64,000 nt of DNA from Rhizobium sp. AQ_MP (GCF_014237835.1 NZ_JACJVI010000005.1:248001-312000), one strand, 5' to 3'. Positions 44,813 to 53,781 are shown, counted from the first letter of the stretch. Notes: generated by a model not told the origin, from the sequence alone. Translations and numbers: made by a program.

Positions 44813-45547
44813 ATGAGCGGCCCTTCTTCCGTTCTGACCGAGATCGAGGCGCTGCTTGCGCCGCACGGGCTTTCGCTGCGCGGGCTCGTTCGCTTCGGGC
44901 CCGAAGATGCGGCGCCCATGCTTGACGATGGCGCGCGCGCTGAGGCGGTGCTGTTGATTGGCGCGGCGGGTGGAGCGATGTGGCCGCATTTCGAGCGCTG
45001 GCGGATGTCACAGGCCGATCGAGGGGGTGCCGATCCGCTCGACCGCTGGTCGAAGATCGTGATCGACGAGATTGGCAATCGCATCGGGGCAGAGCCCTGC
45101 TACCCGTCGGATCCGCCTTACCAACCCTTTCAGCGCTGGGCCATGCAGGCGGAAGGGCTGGAACCCTCACCGCTCGGCATTCTCATTCATCCACGCCTCG
45201 GCCTCTGGCACAGCTATCGCGGCGCGCTCATGTTTCGCGCTCTGGACGGCGCGGTGGAAACGCCTGTTCGCAGCGAGGTCCACCCCTGCGATACCTGTCG
45301 TGACAAGCCGTGCTTATCTACATGTCCTGTCGGAGCCGTCTCGCCCGATGGCTTCGACGTTGCCGGCTGTCGAAGGCATCTCGTCACGCCGCAAGGGCAG
45401 GGCGGCTGCATGACGTCTGGCTGCCTGGCCCGCAACGCCTGTCCCGTCGGTGACGCGTTCCGGTATCCGGAGGCACAGCTCAAGTTTCACATGGAGGCGC
45501 TCAGGCTGCCGGGAACAGACGGGTCCGCTTCGAGACCCCGCACCTAA
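44813..45547 (+). CDS. 4Fe-4S ferredoxin-like protein related to QueG
   Basis: The C-terminal half carries two cysteine clusters, CDTCRDKPCLSTCPVGA and GGCMTSGCLARNACPVG, suited to two [4Fe-4S] clusters. The N-terminal half (LTEIEALLAPHGLSLRGLVR and AVLLIGAAGGAMWPHFE) resembles the QueG/reductive-dehalogenase-like fold. With 244 aa it is shorter than QueG. GAGGGG precedes the ATG. Directly after the MttB homologue, it could supply electrons for corrinoid reactivation; this is inference. Confidence 0.85.
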   Translation: MSGPSSVLTEIEALLAPHGLSLRGLVRFGPEDAAPMLDDGARAEAVLLIGAAGGAMWPHFERWRMSQADRGGADPLDRWSKIVIDEIGNRIGAEPCYPSDPPYQPFQRWAMQAEGLEPSPLGILIHPRLGLWHSYRGALMFRALDGAVETPVRSEVHPCDTCRDKPCLSTCPVGAVSPDGFDVAGCRRHLVTPQGQGGCMTSGCLARNACPVGDAFRYPEAQLKFHMEALRLPGTDGSASRPRT

Positions 45548-45586
45548 ACCGGCAGGGCACCGTGCAGATGCAGCGGATGTCTAGCC

Positions 45587-46147
45587 TCACGTTTCAGCAG
45601 GCATTGATTCGTCCTGGTGCGGTTGGAATTCATGGGAAAGGATGCCCAGCATCAGGTCGTCATGCCAGACACCATCCACAAAGGCCGTTTCCCGTTCGCG
45701 CCCTTCAAGGACAAAACCACACTTCTCGTAGGCTCTTATTGCGCGCTTGTTGTAGGCAAGAACACGCACGCCGACCCGATGGAGGTCCATTTGGGTGAAG
45801 GCGTGGTGCAAAAGCAGGCAAATTGCCCGGGTTCCCAATCCCTTGCCCAGCATCTGCGGATCGTAAATCGCGATTGCCATGGAGGCGCGCCGGTCCTGAG
45901 CGTTGATGCTGTGCAGCTTGATTTCCCCGACCAATCGTCCATCAACTTCGATGATCCGGGCGTTCACGTCTTTGGATTGGCCGAGTGCCCAGGCCTCGGC
46001 TGCTTCCATTGTCATAGGTTTGTGGTCGGCTTGGCTCACGCCGAACATCCACGTTATGTCCGGGTCATGGCCGAGTGAGAACCGTGCCGCGGCATCACCT
46101 GCGGTCGCGAATCTTAGGCGCAATCTTGGCGCTTCCATCACGTTCAT
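45587..46147 (-). CDS. GNAT N-acetyltransferase (RimJ/RimL type)
   Basis: A 186-aa acetyl-CoA-dependent acyltransferase. Motif A is GKGLGTRAICLLLHHAF (acetyl-CoA pyrophosphate loop), followed by RVGVRVLAYNKRAIRAYEKC and GFVLEGRERE, typical of the RimJ/RimL branch that acetylates ribosomal protein N-termini or small amines. GAGGGAA precedes the ATG. It is convergent with the Fe-S gene and has no informative partner. Confidence 0.92.
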   Translation of the reverse strand: MNVMEAPRLRLRFATAGDAAARFSLGHDPDITWMFGVSQADHKPMTMEAAEAWALGQSKDVNARIIEVDGRLVGEIKLHSINAQDRRASMAIAIYDPQMLGKGLGTRAICLLLHHAFTQMDLHRVGVRVLAYNKRAIRAYEKCGFVLEGRERETAFVDGVWHDDLMLGILSHEFQPHQDESMPAET

Positions 46148-46320
46148 GGGTTCCCTCGGTCGGAAAGTCTGGTCCAGGTCGCCAGGTCAGATCGAAGCTT
46201 GCACAAAGATCCCGGCAAGAAAACTGCCGGCGCTCGGTTGTTGCTGTTGACCAGGCCAGGAGACAGACTTCACAAATCGGGGGATAGTCGCCATGAGGGA
46301 GGCTCCACCGAGGGTCCCAC

Positions 46321-47064
46321 GTGCATTCCCCACTGAAGCTCATCGTTCTTCTCGCCGGATTACTCCTGCCCTCGCTTGCCGTTGCGGCTTGCGAGGAGAT
46401 GCGCCAGGAGCAAGAGAGCTATCTCGTTTGCCGTTTTGATCCTGCAAAGAACGATATCCGCCTCCACCTCGCCTCTCCGGAGGGCCTGCCCTATGGCGGA
46501 TTTGCGGGGCTGCGTCGCCAGCTCTGGGCCGAGCGGCGGGTTCTGGTCTTTGCCATGAATGCCGGCATGTATCACGACGATCTGTCGCCGGTCGGCTACT
46601 TCGCCGAGTATGGCAAGGTGCTGAAGCCGGCCGTGACCGGAGGCGGCTGGGGGAATTTTCATCTGCTGCCGAATGGCGTCTTCCTAGTGAAGGACGGCAA
46701 AGCGTCCGTCATGGAGACCAAGTCCTTTGTCGCGCGTGGGATTGACCCGGACTTCGGCACGCAATCGGGCCCCATGCTGGTCATCGACGGAAAGCTGCAT
46801 CCTCGCTTCCTGGCCGACAGCGACAGCTTCAAGATCCGCAACGGTGTGGGCGTCGATGCAGACAGCCGGGTCGTGATGGTCGTGTCGAGGGTGCCGGTGC
46901 GGTTCTACGACTTCGCGACCCTTTTCCGCGACCGTCTCGGCTGCCAAAACGCGCTTTATCTCGACGGCACGATTTCCAGCGTCTTCATCGCCGAAGAGAA
47001 TCGGATGGACCGGCTTTTCCCGATGGGGCCGATCCTCTCCGTCAGCATGCCGATCCCGCAATAG
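46321..47064 (+). CDS. Secreted phosphodiester glycosidase-like protein (NAGPA/DUF2233)
   Basis: The GTG start gives a signal peptide (MHSPLKLIVLLAGLLLPSLA, cleavage near residue 22), so the 247-aa protein is exported. The domain has VFAMNAGMYHDDLSPVGYF, LLPNGVFLV, TQSGPMLVIDGKLHP and NALYLDGTISS, the pattern of the NAGPA-like family that cleaves phosphodiester-linked sugars. Two cysteines near the mature N-terminus and one near the C-terminus are present. The substrate is unknown. It ends 55 bases before a MITE. Confidence 0.9.
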   Translation: MHSPLKLIVLLAGLLLPSLAVAACEEMRQEQESYLVCRFDPAKNDIRLHLASPEGLPYGGFAGLRRQLWAERRVLVFAMNAGMYHDDLSPVGYFAEYGKVLKPAVTGGGWGNFHLLPNGVFLVKDGKASVMETKSFVARGIDPDFGTQSGPMLVIDGKLHPRFLADSDSFKIRNGVGVDADSRVVMVVSRVPVRFYDFATLFRDRLGCQNALYLDGTISSVFIAEENRMDRLFPMGPILSVSMPIPQ

Positions 47065-47118
47065 TCGGTCGGTGCATTCGGCTGCGCAAACCGTCGTGCA
47101 CTCTTGCTGCAATGGCGC

Positions 47119-47393
47119 TAGAACCGTTCATTTCCAAATGGAATCAGTTCTGTTGGCTGAAACGGAGTCGGATGGTCGCCCGGCTGGCGCGCGTCGTAGC
47201 CATAGCATACGGCCAAGCCAGCCGGGCGATCAGGCGGCCCGTTCCCGCCGACCCGAAGGGCCGGGCATATTTCCGCCGGGATCAGTAACGATCGTCTCGC
47301 CCATACCTCAGGGTATGCGCTGCGCCGATCGTCGCTGCCCCGACAAAAATCTGCTCCGGCAGAACTGCTTCCATTTAGAAATGAACGGTTCTA
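47119..47393. mobile_element. 275-bp MITE with 33-bp terminal inverted repeats and TA ends
   Basis: The left end (47120-47152, AGAACCGTTCATTTCCAAAT...) and the right end (47360-47392) are inverted copies that differ at two of 33 positions. TA at both outer edges matches the target duplication of IS630/Tc1-mariner transposons. The interior has further hairpins (GATCGCCCGGCTGGC arms and GCCCATACC/GGGTATGCGC) and no coding frame, so it is non-autonomous. It supplies the stop codon of the gene on its right. Confidence 0.82.
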
Positions 47394-47732
47394 CACGGCA
47401 GCCTTCGGGTAGGCGCGCTCCAGACCGCCGGAACGTGACAGGCCGGTGCGAAAGGCGGCGAAGGCCGGGTGCTGGCTGGACCGCGCGGCTTCCATCAGAC
47501 GGATCTGCAGCCGGCCAGGGGCATTGTTGCCAATCCATTCCCCGTTGCGTTCAAGCTTCAGGGAATTCAGAAAACGCGCTTCCGATGCGATATCGAGGTA
47601 AAGGTACAGCCCTTCAAGAAAGGCATCGTCCTGGGCCGGGTTTTCGAAGATGAGCCGCAGGAAAGCCTGGTCGGGCTCCTGCATCGAGGCGATCTTGGCG
47701 GCGACTGTGTCGCGGTCCGGGAATGCGGACAT
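47391..47732 (-). CDS. Hypothetical 113-aa protein, stop codon supplied by the MITE
   Basis: A helical cytoplasmic protein (MSAFPDRDTVAAKIASMQEP) with motifs FLRLIFENPAQDDAFLEGLY and LNSLKLERNGEWIGNN. I do not recognise the family. GAGGGAG precedes the ATG. The TAG stop is formed at the boundary with the inverted repeat (GTAG with GAACC beyond), so the original C-terminus may have been longer and lost on insertion. Confidence 0.75.
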   Translation of the reverse strand: MSAFPDRDTVAAKIASMQEPDQAFLRLIFENPAQDDAFLEGLYLYLDIASEARFLNSLKLERNGEWIGNNAPGRLQIRLMEAARSSQHPAFAAFRTGLSRSGGLERAYPKAAV

Positions 47733-47858
47733 GGGCTTACTCCCTCAGGTGGTCGACTGTCCGGACAGCCGTACCGTCGCCGGTCGCATGTCCATTAGGC
47801 CCAGCTACAGCATGGCAAGTTTGCCCCAAGCTGGTCGCCGGACTTCAGCTTGTACCGT

Positions 47859-49064
47859 TCATTCGTGGCGCAGGGCATCGATCGGGTTCATCTGGGCGGC
47901 GCGCCTTGCCGGGAAATAGCCGAAGATCATGCCGATTGCGGCCGAAAAGGCGAAGGCAAGCAGGATAACCGAGGGACTGGCGACGAAAGGGACAGACATC
48001 AGGCTGACCGCCGTGTAGGCGATGCCGAGGCCGAACGCGATTCCGACCACGCCGCCGAAGACGGACAGCGTGATGGCTTCGACCAGGAACTGCATGAGCA
48101 CCTGACGCTCCACCGCGCCGATCGCGAGCCGAATGCCGATCTCGCGGGTGCGTTCCGTGACCGAGACCAGCATGATGTTCATGATTCCGATGCCGCCGAC
48201 GAGCAGAGATACGGCCGCGACCGCGCCGAGCAGTCCGGTCATCAGTGTCGTGGTACCGGTGAGCGTCGCAGCCATCTGCGTCATGTCGTTGACGGTGAAA
48301 TCATCGTCGCGGCCGGGGACGATCTTGCGTCGTTCGCGCAGGAGCCGTTCGACATCGGCCTGGACCTTGGCGGTAGAGACACCGTCTTCGGCCGAGAGCA
48401 TGAGGCTGGAGACGTCGCTGGAGCCGCTGATGCGCCGCTGAAAGACCTTGAGCGGCATCATCACCACGTCGTCCTGGTCGCTGCCCATGCCGCTCTGGCC
48501 CTTCTTTGCCAGTACGCCGATGACCTGGCAGGCGACACTGCCGACGCGAATCATCTGATCGACGGCGGGGGTCGAGCCGAAGAGCTTCGAGCGCACCGTT
48601 TCGCCGATCAGGCAGACGGCCTGGCCGCCACGCTCTTCGGAGGCAAGGAAGCTGCGGCCGGTTGCGAGCTCCCAGTTCTGTGCCACCAGATAATCGCCGC
48701 CCGAACCGATGATCGCGGTCTGGCGGCTCTGGCCGCCGAAGATGACCGTCTGGCTGGACTGGTTGATGGCCGCCACGGCGCGAAGCCCGGGGATCTGGTC
48801 GCGGATCGCCTCTATGTCGCGGATCGTGAATTTCTTGGCATCCGTGCCGGCGCGACCGGGGCCAAACTGGCCGGGACGGACGAACAGAAGGTTGGTGCCG
48901 AGCTTGGAGATTTCGCTCGTCACCTGGGCTGTGGTGCCATTGCCAATCGTGACCATGGCGATGACAGCCGCGACACCGATGACGACGCCGAGCACGGTGA
49001 GAAAGGAGCGCAAGAGATTGCGGCGAATGGCACGCAGTGCCAGCTTCAGGGTCTCAAGAAACAC
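47859..49064 (-). CDS. MacB-like ABC transporter permease
   Basis: The GTG at 49064 has GGAGG at six bases and overlaps the ATPase stop by 11 bases. The 401-aa product has one N-terminal membrane helix (LRSFLTVLGVVIGVAAVIAM), a large periplasmic MacB core domain (about 45-270) and three C-terminal helices with the FtsX/MacB pattern LVGGIGIMNIMLVSVTERTR. MacB-type permeases work by mechanotransmission to drive export through an adaptor and an outer-membrane channel. It forms an operon with the ATPase and adaptor. Confidence 0.93.
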   Translation of the reverse strand: MFLETLKLALRAIRRNLLRSFLTVLGVVIGVAAVIAMVTIGNGTTAQVTSEISKLGTNLLFVRPGQFGPGRAGTDAKKFTIRDIEAIRDQIPGLRAVAAINQSSQTVIFGGQSRQTAIIGSGGDYLVAQNWELATGRSFLASEERGGQAVCLIGETVRSKLFGSTPAVDQMIRVGSVACQVIGVLAKKGQSGMGSDQDDVVMMPLKVFQRRISGSSDVSSLMLSAEDGVSTAKVQADVERLLRERRKIVPGRDDDFTVNDMTQMAATLTGTTTLMTGLLGAVAAVSLLVGGIGIMNIMLVSVTERTREIGIRLAIGAVERQVLMQFLVEAITLSVFGGVVGIAFGLGIAYTAVSLMSVPFVASPSVILLAFAFSAAIGMIFGYFPARRAAQMNPIDALRHE

Positions 49065-49770
49065 TGGCGACCTCCGCTTTCGCATGGCTGTCGCACTGGA
49101 TATGGCCATCGACAAAACGCAGGGTGCGCTTGGCATAGGCTGCGATATCGTCTTCGTGGGTGACCATGATGACGGTAATGCCATGATCCCGGTTGAGCCC
49201 GGTGATCAGCTCCATGATCTCGCGGCTGGTCCTTGTGTCGAGATTGCCGGTCGGCTCGTCGGCCAAAAGCACAGCGGGGCTGGTGACGATGGCACGGGCA
49301 ATCGCGACGCGCTGTTGCTGGCCGCCTGAGAGTTCCTGGGTGGTGTGGTTCTCGCGACCGGAGAGGCCGACCTGCGCTAGCGCCTTCAGCGCCCTTGCGC
49401 GCCGCTCGCGGGCGTCCATGCCGCGATAGACCAGCGGCAGTTCGACATTTTCCACGGCGGAGGTGCGGGCGAGAAGATTGAAGCCCTGGAAGACAAAACC
49501 CAGCATGTGACGGCGCAGCAGCGTGTATTGCGCCCGGTCGAAGTCCGAGGTGTCGATGCCCTGGAAAAGATACTGGCCCGAGGTCGGCACATCGAGGCAG
49601 CCGAGGATGTTCATGGCCGTCGACTTGCCGGAGCCGGAAGGGCCCATGATCGCGACGAATTCATGCCGGTCGATGGTAAGGTCCACACGGTCGAGGGCGC
49701 GGATGGTCGCCTCGCCGCGACCGTAGATGCGGGAAATCTGGCGGAACTCGATGAGCGGGGCAGGGGCCAT
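49054..49770 (-). CDS. MacB/LolD-type ABC transporter ATP-binding protein
   Basis: The 238-aa protein has Walker [10 protein letters not shown], the signature [15 protein letters not shown], Walker [13 protein letters not shown] and the H-loop THEDD. These place it in the MacB/LolD group. Here it is separate from the permease, unlike E. coli MacB where they are fused. An ATG at 49770 is used. It powers the permease encoded directly after it. Confidence 0.95.
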   Translation of the reverse strand: MAPAPLIEFRQISRIYGRGEATIRALDRVDLTIDRHEFVAIMGPSGSGKSTAMNILGCLDVPTSGQYLFQGIDTSDFDRAQYTLLRRHMLGFVFQGFNLLARTSAVENVELPLVYRGMDARERRARALKALAQVGLSGRENHTTQELSGGQQQRVAIARAIVTSPAVLLADEPTGNLDTRTSREIMELITGLNRDHGITVIMVTHEDDIAAYAKRTLRFVDGHIQCDSHAKAEVASVS

Positions 49771-49778
49771 CACGGATC

Positions 49779-51056
49779 TCAGCGACTGCGGACGGTCTGG
49801 TCGGTGATGACCCGATCGCCCTCCTTGACGTCGCCCTTGACGACGACGGTGTTCTGACCGTCCGAGGCGCCGATCTCGATGTTGACGGCGAGGGGCTGGC
49901 CATTGCGCAGCAGCCAGATCGTCCGCTCCCGGCCGGTCGGCTCAGGCGCGACGGGCGGGGCCTGGCGGGGCGGACGAAACAGGCTGAAGACGCCGGTGCC
50001 GCCACTCGTCGTTTCGGTGACAGGGGCAGGCGGAGCATAACGCAGGCCGGCATTGGCGATCAGCAAGCCGTCCGTGACCTGTTCGACGACAATGTCGGCT
50101 GTGGCCGTCATGCCCTGCCGGAGCAGCAGGTCGTCATTGGCGACCGACAGGATACCCTTGTAGGTAACGACATCATTGACGGTTTCGGCGGCGTAGCGGA
50201 TCGACGTGATCTCGGCCGGGAAACGCTTGTCGGGAAAGGCATCGACCGTGAAGCTTGCGGTCTGGCCGACCGTGACGCGACCGACATCGGCCTCGTCGAT
50301 CGACACCTGCAGCTCCATTTCGCGCAGGTCACCGGCAATGGTGAAGAGGGTCGGGGCTTCGAGCGAGGCGGCAACGGTGGCGCCCGGATCGACATTGCGC
50401 GACAGGACGATGCCATCGATCGGCGACAGGATGGTCGCCTTCGACAAAGAGAGCTTTGCCTGTTCGAGTGCAGCCTCGGCCGAGATCACGTCGGCTTCGG
50501 CGCTCTGGCGGGCGGCCGATGCTGCCTGAAAGGTGAATTCCGCCGTGTCGAGATCCTGCTGGGTGGAGACGCGGCTCGAGACCAGCGCCGTCAACCGGTC
50601 GAGCTTGGCCTTGGCCGATTGTTCATCGGCACGCGCCCTGGAGACGGCAGCCCGAGAGGACGCCAGGGCCGCCTGCTTCGCCTTCAGATCGGCGTTTAGC
50701 TTGTCCGTGTCGAGGCGGGCGAGCACTTCGCCCTTTTTCACCTCGCTGTTGAAATCCACCAGCACTTCGCGGATCGTGCCCGACTGTTCGGAGGAAACAT
50801 CGACCTGGACCGTCGGCTCGACGGAGCCCGTGGCGGTGACCAGAACCGTGAGGTTGCCGGGTTTCAGTTCTGAGGTCTTATAGCTCACCGTCGTGCCGTC
50901 GGAAGACCAGAGATAGGCGCCATAACCGAGAGTGGCGAGAGCCAGAAGCCCGACAAGCCGCAAACCCCACCGACGCTTCGGTCGCGCGGCCGAGGCGAGA
51001 AGGGCCTTGAGTTCTTCGGTCCCGGAGGCGGTCGAGGGTCTTGCGTCGTCGGTCAC
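49779..51056 (-). CDS. MacA-like periplasmic adaptor of an ABC efflux pump
   Basis: A single N-terminal membrane anchor (GLRLVGLLALATLGYGAYLW) is followed by a lipoyl half-motif, a long coiled-coil hairpin (about 110-200, AKQAALASSRAAVSRARADE), the matching second half (LSPIDGIVLSRNVDPGATV) and beta-barrel domains. That is the MacA/HlyD plan. The start is GTG. A Pro/Thr-rich loop near 340-370 (TETTSGGTGVFSLF) is an insertion. It is first in the exporter operon, so the cargo may be a peptide or macrolide-like compound. Confidence 0.93.
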   Translation of the reverse strand: MTDDARPSTASGTEELKALLASAARPKRRWGLRLVGLLALATLGYGAYLWSSDGTTVSYKTSELKPGNLTVLVTATGSVEPTVQVDVSSEQSGTIREVLVDFNSEVKKGEVLARLDTDKLNADLKAKQAALASSRAAVSRARADEQSAKAKLDRLTALVSSRVSTQQDLDTAEFTFQAASAARQSAEADVISAEAALEQAKLSLSKATILSPIDGIVLSRNVDPGATVAASLEAPTLFTIAGDLREMELQVSIDEADVGRVTVGQTASFTVDAFPDKRFPAEITSIRYAAETVNDVVTYKGILSVANDDLLLRQGMTATADIVVEQVTDGLLIANAGLRYAPPAPVTETTSGGTGVFSLFRPPRQAPPVAPEPTGRERTIWLLRNGQPLAVNIEIGASDGQNTVVVKGDVKEGDRVITDQTVRSR

Positions 51057-51351
51057 GTCTTGTCTTTCACGGTCATGTCGGTCCTGCCTGATCCTGCACC
51101 CGTCCGCTTCCCTAGCCCTTGATCGCGGTCAAGCGGGATCTGCCTTGCAAGGATATGGAGATAGACCTTCGGCGCGGAAATGACAGTGAAAGATTGGTAA
51201 GGTCGAGGCGTGCGGCAAGAGTGATGGCGGATGGGGTGTCCGCATGATTACGACCAATAGCGCAACTGCTGAAAACACATACTAGAATTTGTGTCTGTCC
51301 GCCTTATATTGCCCAACGAATTTAGGCCAAATTTTATGGCAGGATTGGGCA
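51057..51351. other. Left junction region of the integrated element
   Basis: The attachment site should lie in these 295 bases, between the backbone adaptor gene and the integrase gene. No tRNA gene is visible. ATTGCCCAA (51308-51316) and TTGGGCAAT (51345-51353) form a perfect nine-base inverted repeat whose right arm covers the integrase start codon. The matching right junction lies outside the window. Confidence 0.45.
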
Positions 51352-52512
51352 ATGGCAAGACACAAACTCACTGAGAAGGCATGCAAGGCGTTATCGGAAC
51401 CGGGGATCTACTCGGACGGGGATGGGCTATACCTGCGCGTTCGGCCAGGCGGATCTAAACAATGGCTTTTCGTCTATCGATGGGAAGGCAAGCGCGCCGA
51501 GTTGGGGCTAGGGGGCTATGGTGCTGGCACCGCGCCTGTCTCCGTTTCCTTGGCTCGTGATAAGGCTGCAGCGATAAGAGACATGCTAGCACGCAAAGAG
51601 GATCCAAAGGCAGACAAGAAGACCGGCGCGACTTTTGCGGAGATCATGGAGGACGTCATTAAGCTAAAGGCCAAGTCGAGCAAAAACGAAAAACATCGCC
51701 AGCAGTGGGCAATGACACTGCGCGAATATGCCAAGCCGCTCCATGACTTGCCGGTGGCTAAGGTTACGATAGACGACGTGGTCAGGACGCTTAATCCGAT
51801 ATGGGAGAGCAAGCCGGAAACGGCAGATAGAACGAGAATGCGCATTGCTGCCGTGATGGATGCAGCGAAGGCGAGGGGCTTGTTTCAGGGCGATAACCCA
51901 GCTGCATGGCGCGGCGCATTGGAGAACCTGCTGCCGGCGCGCAATAAGCTTTCACGTGGGCATCATCCAGCGCTCGACTACAAGCTAATTCCAGCCACCA
52001 TGAGGGCGTTGGGGGAATCTAGTGCAGTGTCTGCGCGAGCTACCGAATTGCTCTGCCTGACGGCTTGCCGGTCCGGTGAGGTTCGTGGCGCAGTATGGTC
52101 CGAGATCGACATGGATGGCGCGTTGTGGGTGATTCCGGCGAAGCGCATGAAGGGCGGGGCGGAGCATCGCGTTCCGTTGACCGACAGGGCTATCGCCATC
52201 CTGAAGGCGCAGAAGCAAGCGGCGACGAGTGATCTTGTCTTTGAGGGCGGGAAGATCGGCACGCCCATCAGTGACACGGCGATGAACAAAAGCCTGCGCG
52301 CCGCTTCTGGCGTCAAGAAGGTGACGATCCACGGGATGCGAAGCACATTCAGAGATTGGGCCGGTGACGAGACCCACCACCCGCGCGATGTGATCGAAAT
52401 GGCGCTGGCACATGCTGTTAGGGACAAGACGGAAGCCGCTTATCGTCGTCAGGATGCATTACAGAAGAGAAGGGCGCTAATGGACGATTGGGAGGCGTAC
52501 TGCGCTAGCTAG
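51352..52512 (+). CDS. Tyrosine recombinase (P4-type integrase)
   Basis: The 386-aa protein has an N-terminal arm-binding domain of the DUF4102 type (DGDGLYLRVRPGGSKQWLFV) and the catalytic set Arg240 (TACRSGEVR), His327-x-x-Arg330 (IHGMR), His354 and the nucleophile Tyr364 (AAYRRQ). It should integrate and excise the element. The ATG at 51352 is used; the frame extends to 51289. A nine-base inverted repeat traps this start codon in a possible hairpin, which could limit translation. Confidence 0.96.
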   Translation: MARHKLTEKACKALSEPGIYSDGDGLYLRVRPGGSKQWLFVYRWEGKRAELGLGGYGAGTAPVSVSLARDKAAAIRDMLARKEDPKADKKTGATFAEIMEDVIKLKAKSSKNEKHRQQWAMTLREYAKPLHDLPVAKVTIDDVVRTLNPIWESKPETADRTRMRIAAVMDAAKARGLFQGDNPAAWRGALENLLPARNKLSRGHHPALDYKLIPATMRALGESSAVSARATELLCLTACRSGEVRGAVWSEIDMDGALWVIPAKRMKGGAEHRVPLTDRAIAILKAQKQAATSDLVFEGGKIGTPISDTAMNKSLRAASGVKKVTIHGMRSTFRDWAGDETHHPRDVIEMALAHAVRDKTEAAYRRQDALQKRRALMDDWEAYCAS

Positions 52513-52645
52513 GCGCATTTTCTCTATTGACAAACTTGTAGAATGCCTTTAATGTCCGTTGGCTTTGACAACAGATAAGCCAATCAAATCACATTCGTCA
52601 ATCTACCAGTTTATTCAAGCCTGTCAAGAGGAGATTTTGAAAAAG

Positions 52646-52861
52646 ATGGAAAAAGCCGCCAACGACAACAAACCCCGCCTCATGAACCCCAAGGAAGCAG
52701 CGGAAGCCACTAGCCTTTCGCGGACGCTGCTGACGCTGATGGCTGCGGAAGGGCAGTTCCCCAAGCCGGTCCAGCTAACCGAGCGACGCATCGCATTTGT
52801 GCGGGCTGAGGTTGAGGCTTGGCTCGATCAGCGGATTGCAGCGCGGCAGGTGGCGGCATGA
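52646..52861 (+). CDS. AlpA-family excisionase-like regulator
   Basis: A 71-aa protein with a MerR/excisionase-type helix-turn-helix (LMNPKEAAEATSLSRTLLTL) and the wing FPKPVQLTERRIAFVRAEVE seen in AlpA proteins. The start is uncertain: the frame runs back to a TTG at 52559, and AAGAGGAG lies 12 bases before this ATG. AlpA usually sits next to P4-type integrases and promotes excision. Its stop overlaps the next start (ATGA). Confidence 0.85.
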   Translation: MEKAANDNKPRLMNPKEAAEATSLSRTLLTLMAAEGQFPKPVQLTERRIAFVRAEVEAWLDQRIAARQVAA

Positions 52862-53514
52862 AGCGCGAGACCATCCGCATGCTGAGTGCACATGTAGACG
52901 ATGACGAATGGATAAACATTGCGCGACATGAGGCCGGTCACGCTGTTGCAGCTATCCTTGGCACCATCGACGTCTACGGCAATACGTTTGGAATCCACAA
53001 AGTCCACATCAGGCCGAGGGGTACAAACTTCTTTCTGAGCAGGAAGGGGCTGCCCATTTACGCCTATGGGCTTTGCGAGATTACCGGCCTCTACACTGCG
53101 AGCGTTGGAACGGCGGAATTCGTCAAAAGTACGCAGCCCAAAATGGCCGACCACTACATCAAGTGCGCTGAATGGGAGATCATCGGGTGCCTCGCCGGAC
53201 CATATGCGGACATGGTGTCTCGTGGGCACAAGTCCCTCAAGTCAATCCACTGGAACGCAATATGTAGCGGCGTCGGGGAGTCCGACTTCGAATCTCTCTT
53301 CGCGCTTTTCGATGACCTCAAGATCCTTGCCGGGCGGCGCGCTGGCTTGGAGAAGCTAAAGGACAGGACAAGGCGTCTTGTCCTCGACAACTGGCTGGCC
53401 ATTGATCGGCTCGCCGCCGCACTGATGGAAAAGAACAGCATGAGTTGCGCCGATGTCATGAGCGTCATCGGTGACTTGCTGCCAGACAGACAGCCGCAAG
53501 CGCTAGCCGCTTAG
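52858..53514 (+). CDS. Putative zinc metalloprotease with HEAGH motif
   Basis: The 218-aa product contains IARHEAGHAVAAILG near residue 25, the HExxH zinc motif in the form seen in M41 (FtsH) peptidases. The AAA domain of FtsH is absent. Coupling to alpA by an ATGA overlap places it in the early module. A regulatory protease acting on a host or phage repressor is conceivable. Only the motif is certain; no third zinc ligand is identified. Confidence 0.7.
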   Translation: MKRETIRMLSAHVDDDEWINIARHEAGHAVAAILGTIDVYGNTFGIHKVHIRPRGTNFFLSRKGLPIYAYGLCEITGLYTASVGTAEFVKSTQPKMADHYIKCAEWEIIGCLAGPYADMVSRGHKSLKSIHWNAICSGVGESDFESLFALFDDLKILAGRRAGLEKLKDRTRRLVLDNWLAIDRLAAALMEKNSMSCADVMSVIGDLLPDRQPQALAA

Positions 53515-53541
53515 GCAATTACCTAAATACAGGAGACCAGA

Positions 53542-53781
53542 TTGAGAATCATATCAATCCGCCGCGAAACCGCGAGCGGAAACACTCTTGCACGCTTTGA
53601 TGCCGAGTTGGCGCCTGGCGTTAAAGCATACGGACTGAAGCTCGTGCAGGCCAAGACAGGCCTTCGCGTCTTCGGACCGTCCATAAGCGGAGGGCCAGCC
53701 GTAACATTCGCGCCCGAAGTCGCAGCGCAACTTGCAATCATCGCCAGTGGGGAAATCGCCCGTCATGAACACAGCATTTGA
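53542..53781 (+). CDS. Small 79-aa phage protein
   Basis: The TTG start follows AGGAG by six bases. The product reads RRETASGNTLARFDAELAPG, then VKAYGLKLVQAKTGLRVFGP, a beta-rich pattern loosely like SpoVG-type nucleic-acid-binding proteins. This likeness is weak. It lies between the HEAGH gene and the RepA-like gene and overlaps the following gene by 17 bases, so it belongs to the replication module. Confidence 0.65.
   Translation: MRIISIRRETASGNTLARFDAELAPGVKAYGLKLVQAKTGLRVFGPSISGGPAVTFAPEVAAQLAIIASGEIARHEHSI

Noticed and set aside
44763-44816. 17-codon leader peptide overlapping the Fe-S gene start
   Set aside because: The ATGA overlap is neat, but the peptide has no biased codons or ribosome site of its own.
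51057-51351. tRNA gene as integration target
   Set aside because: No tRNA-like sequence is present on either strand in the left junction region.
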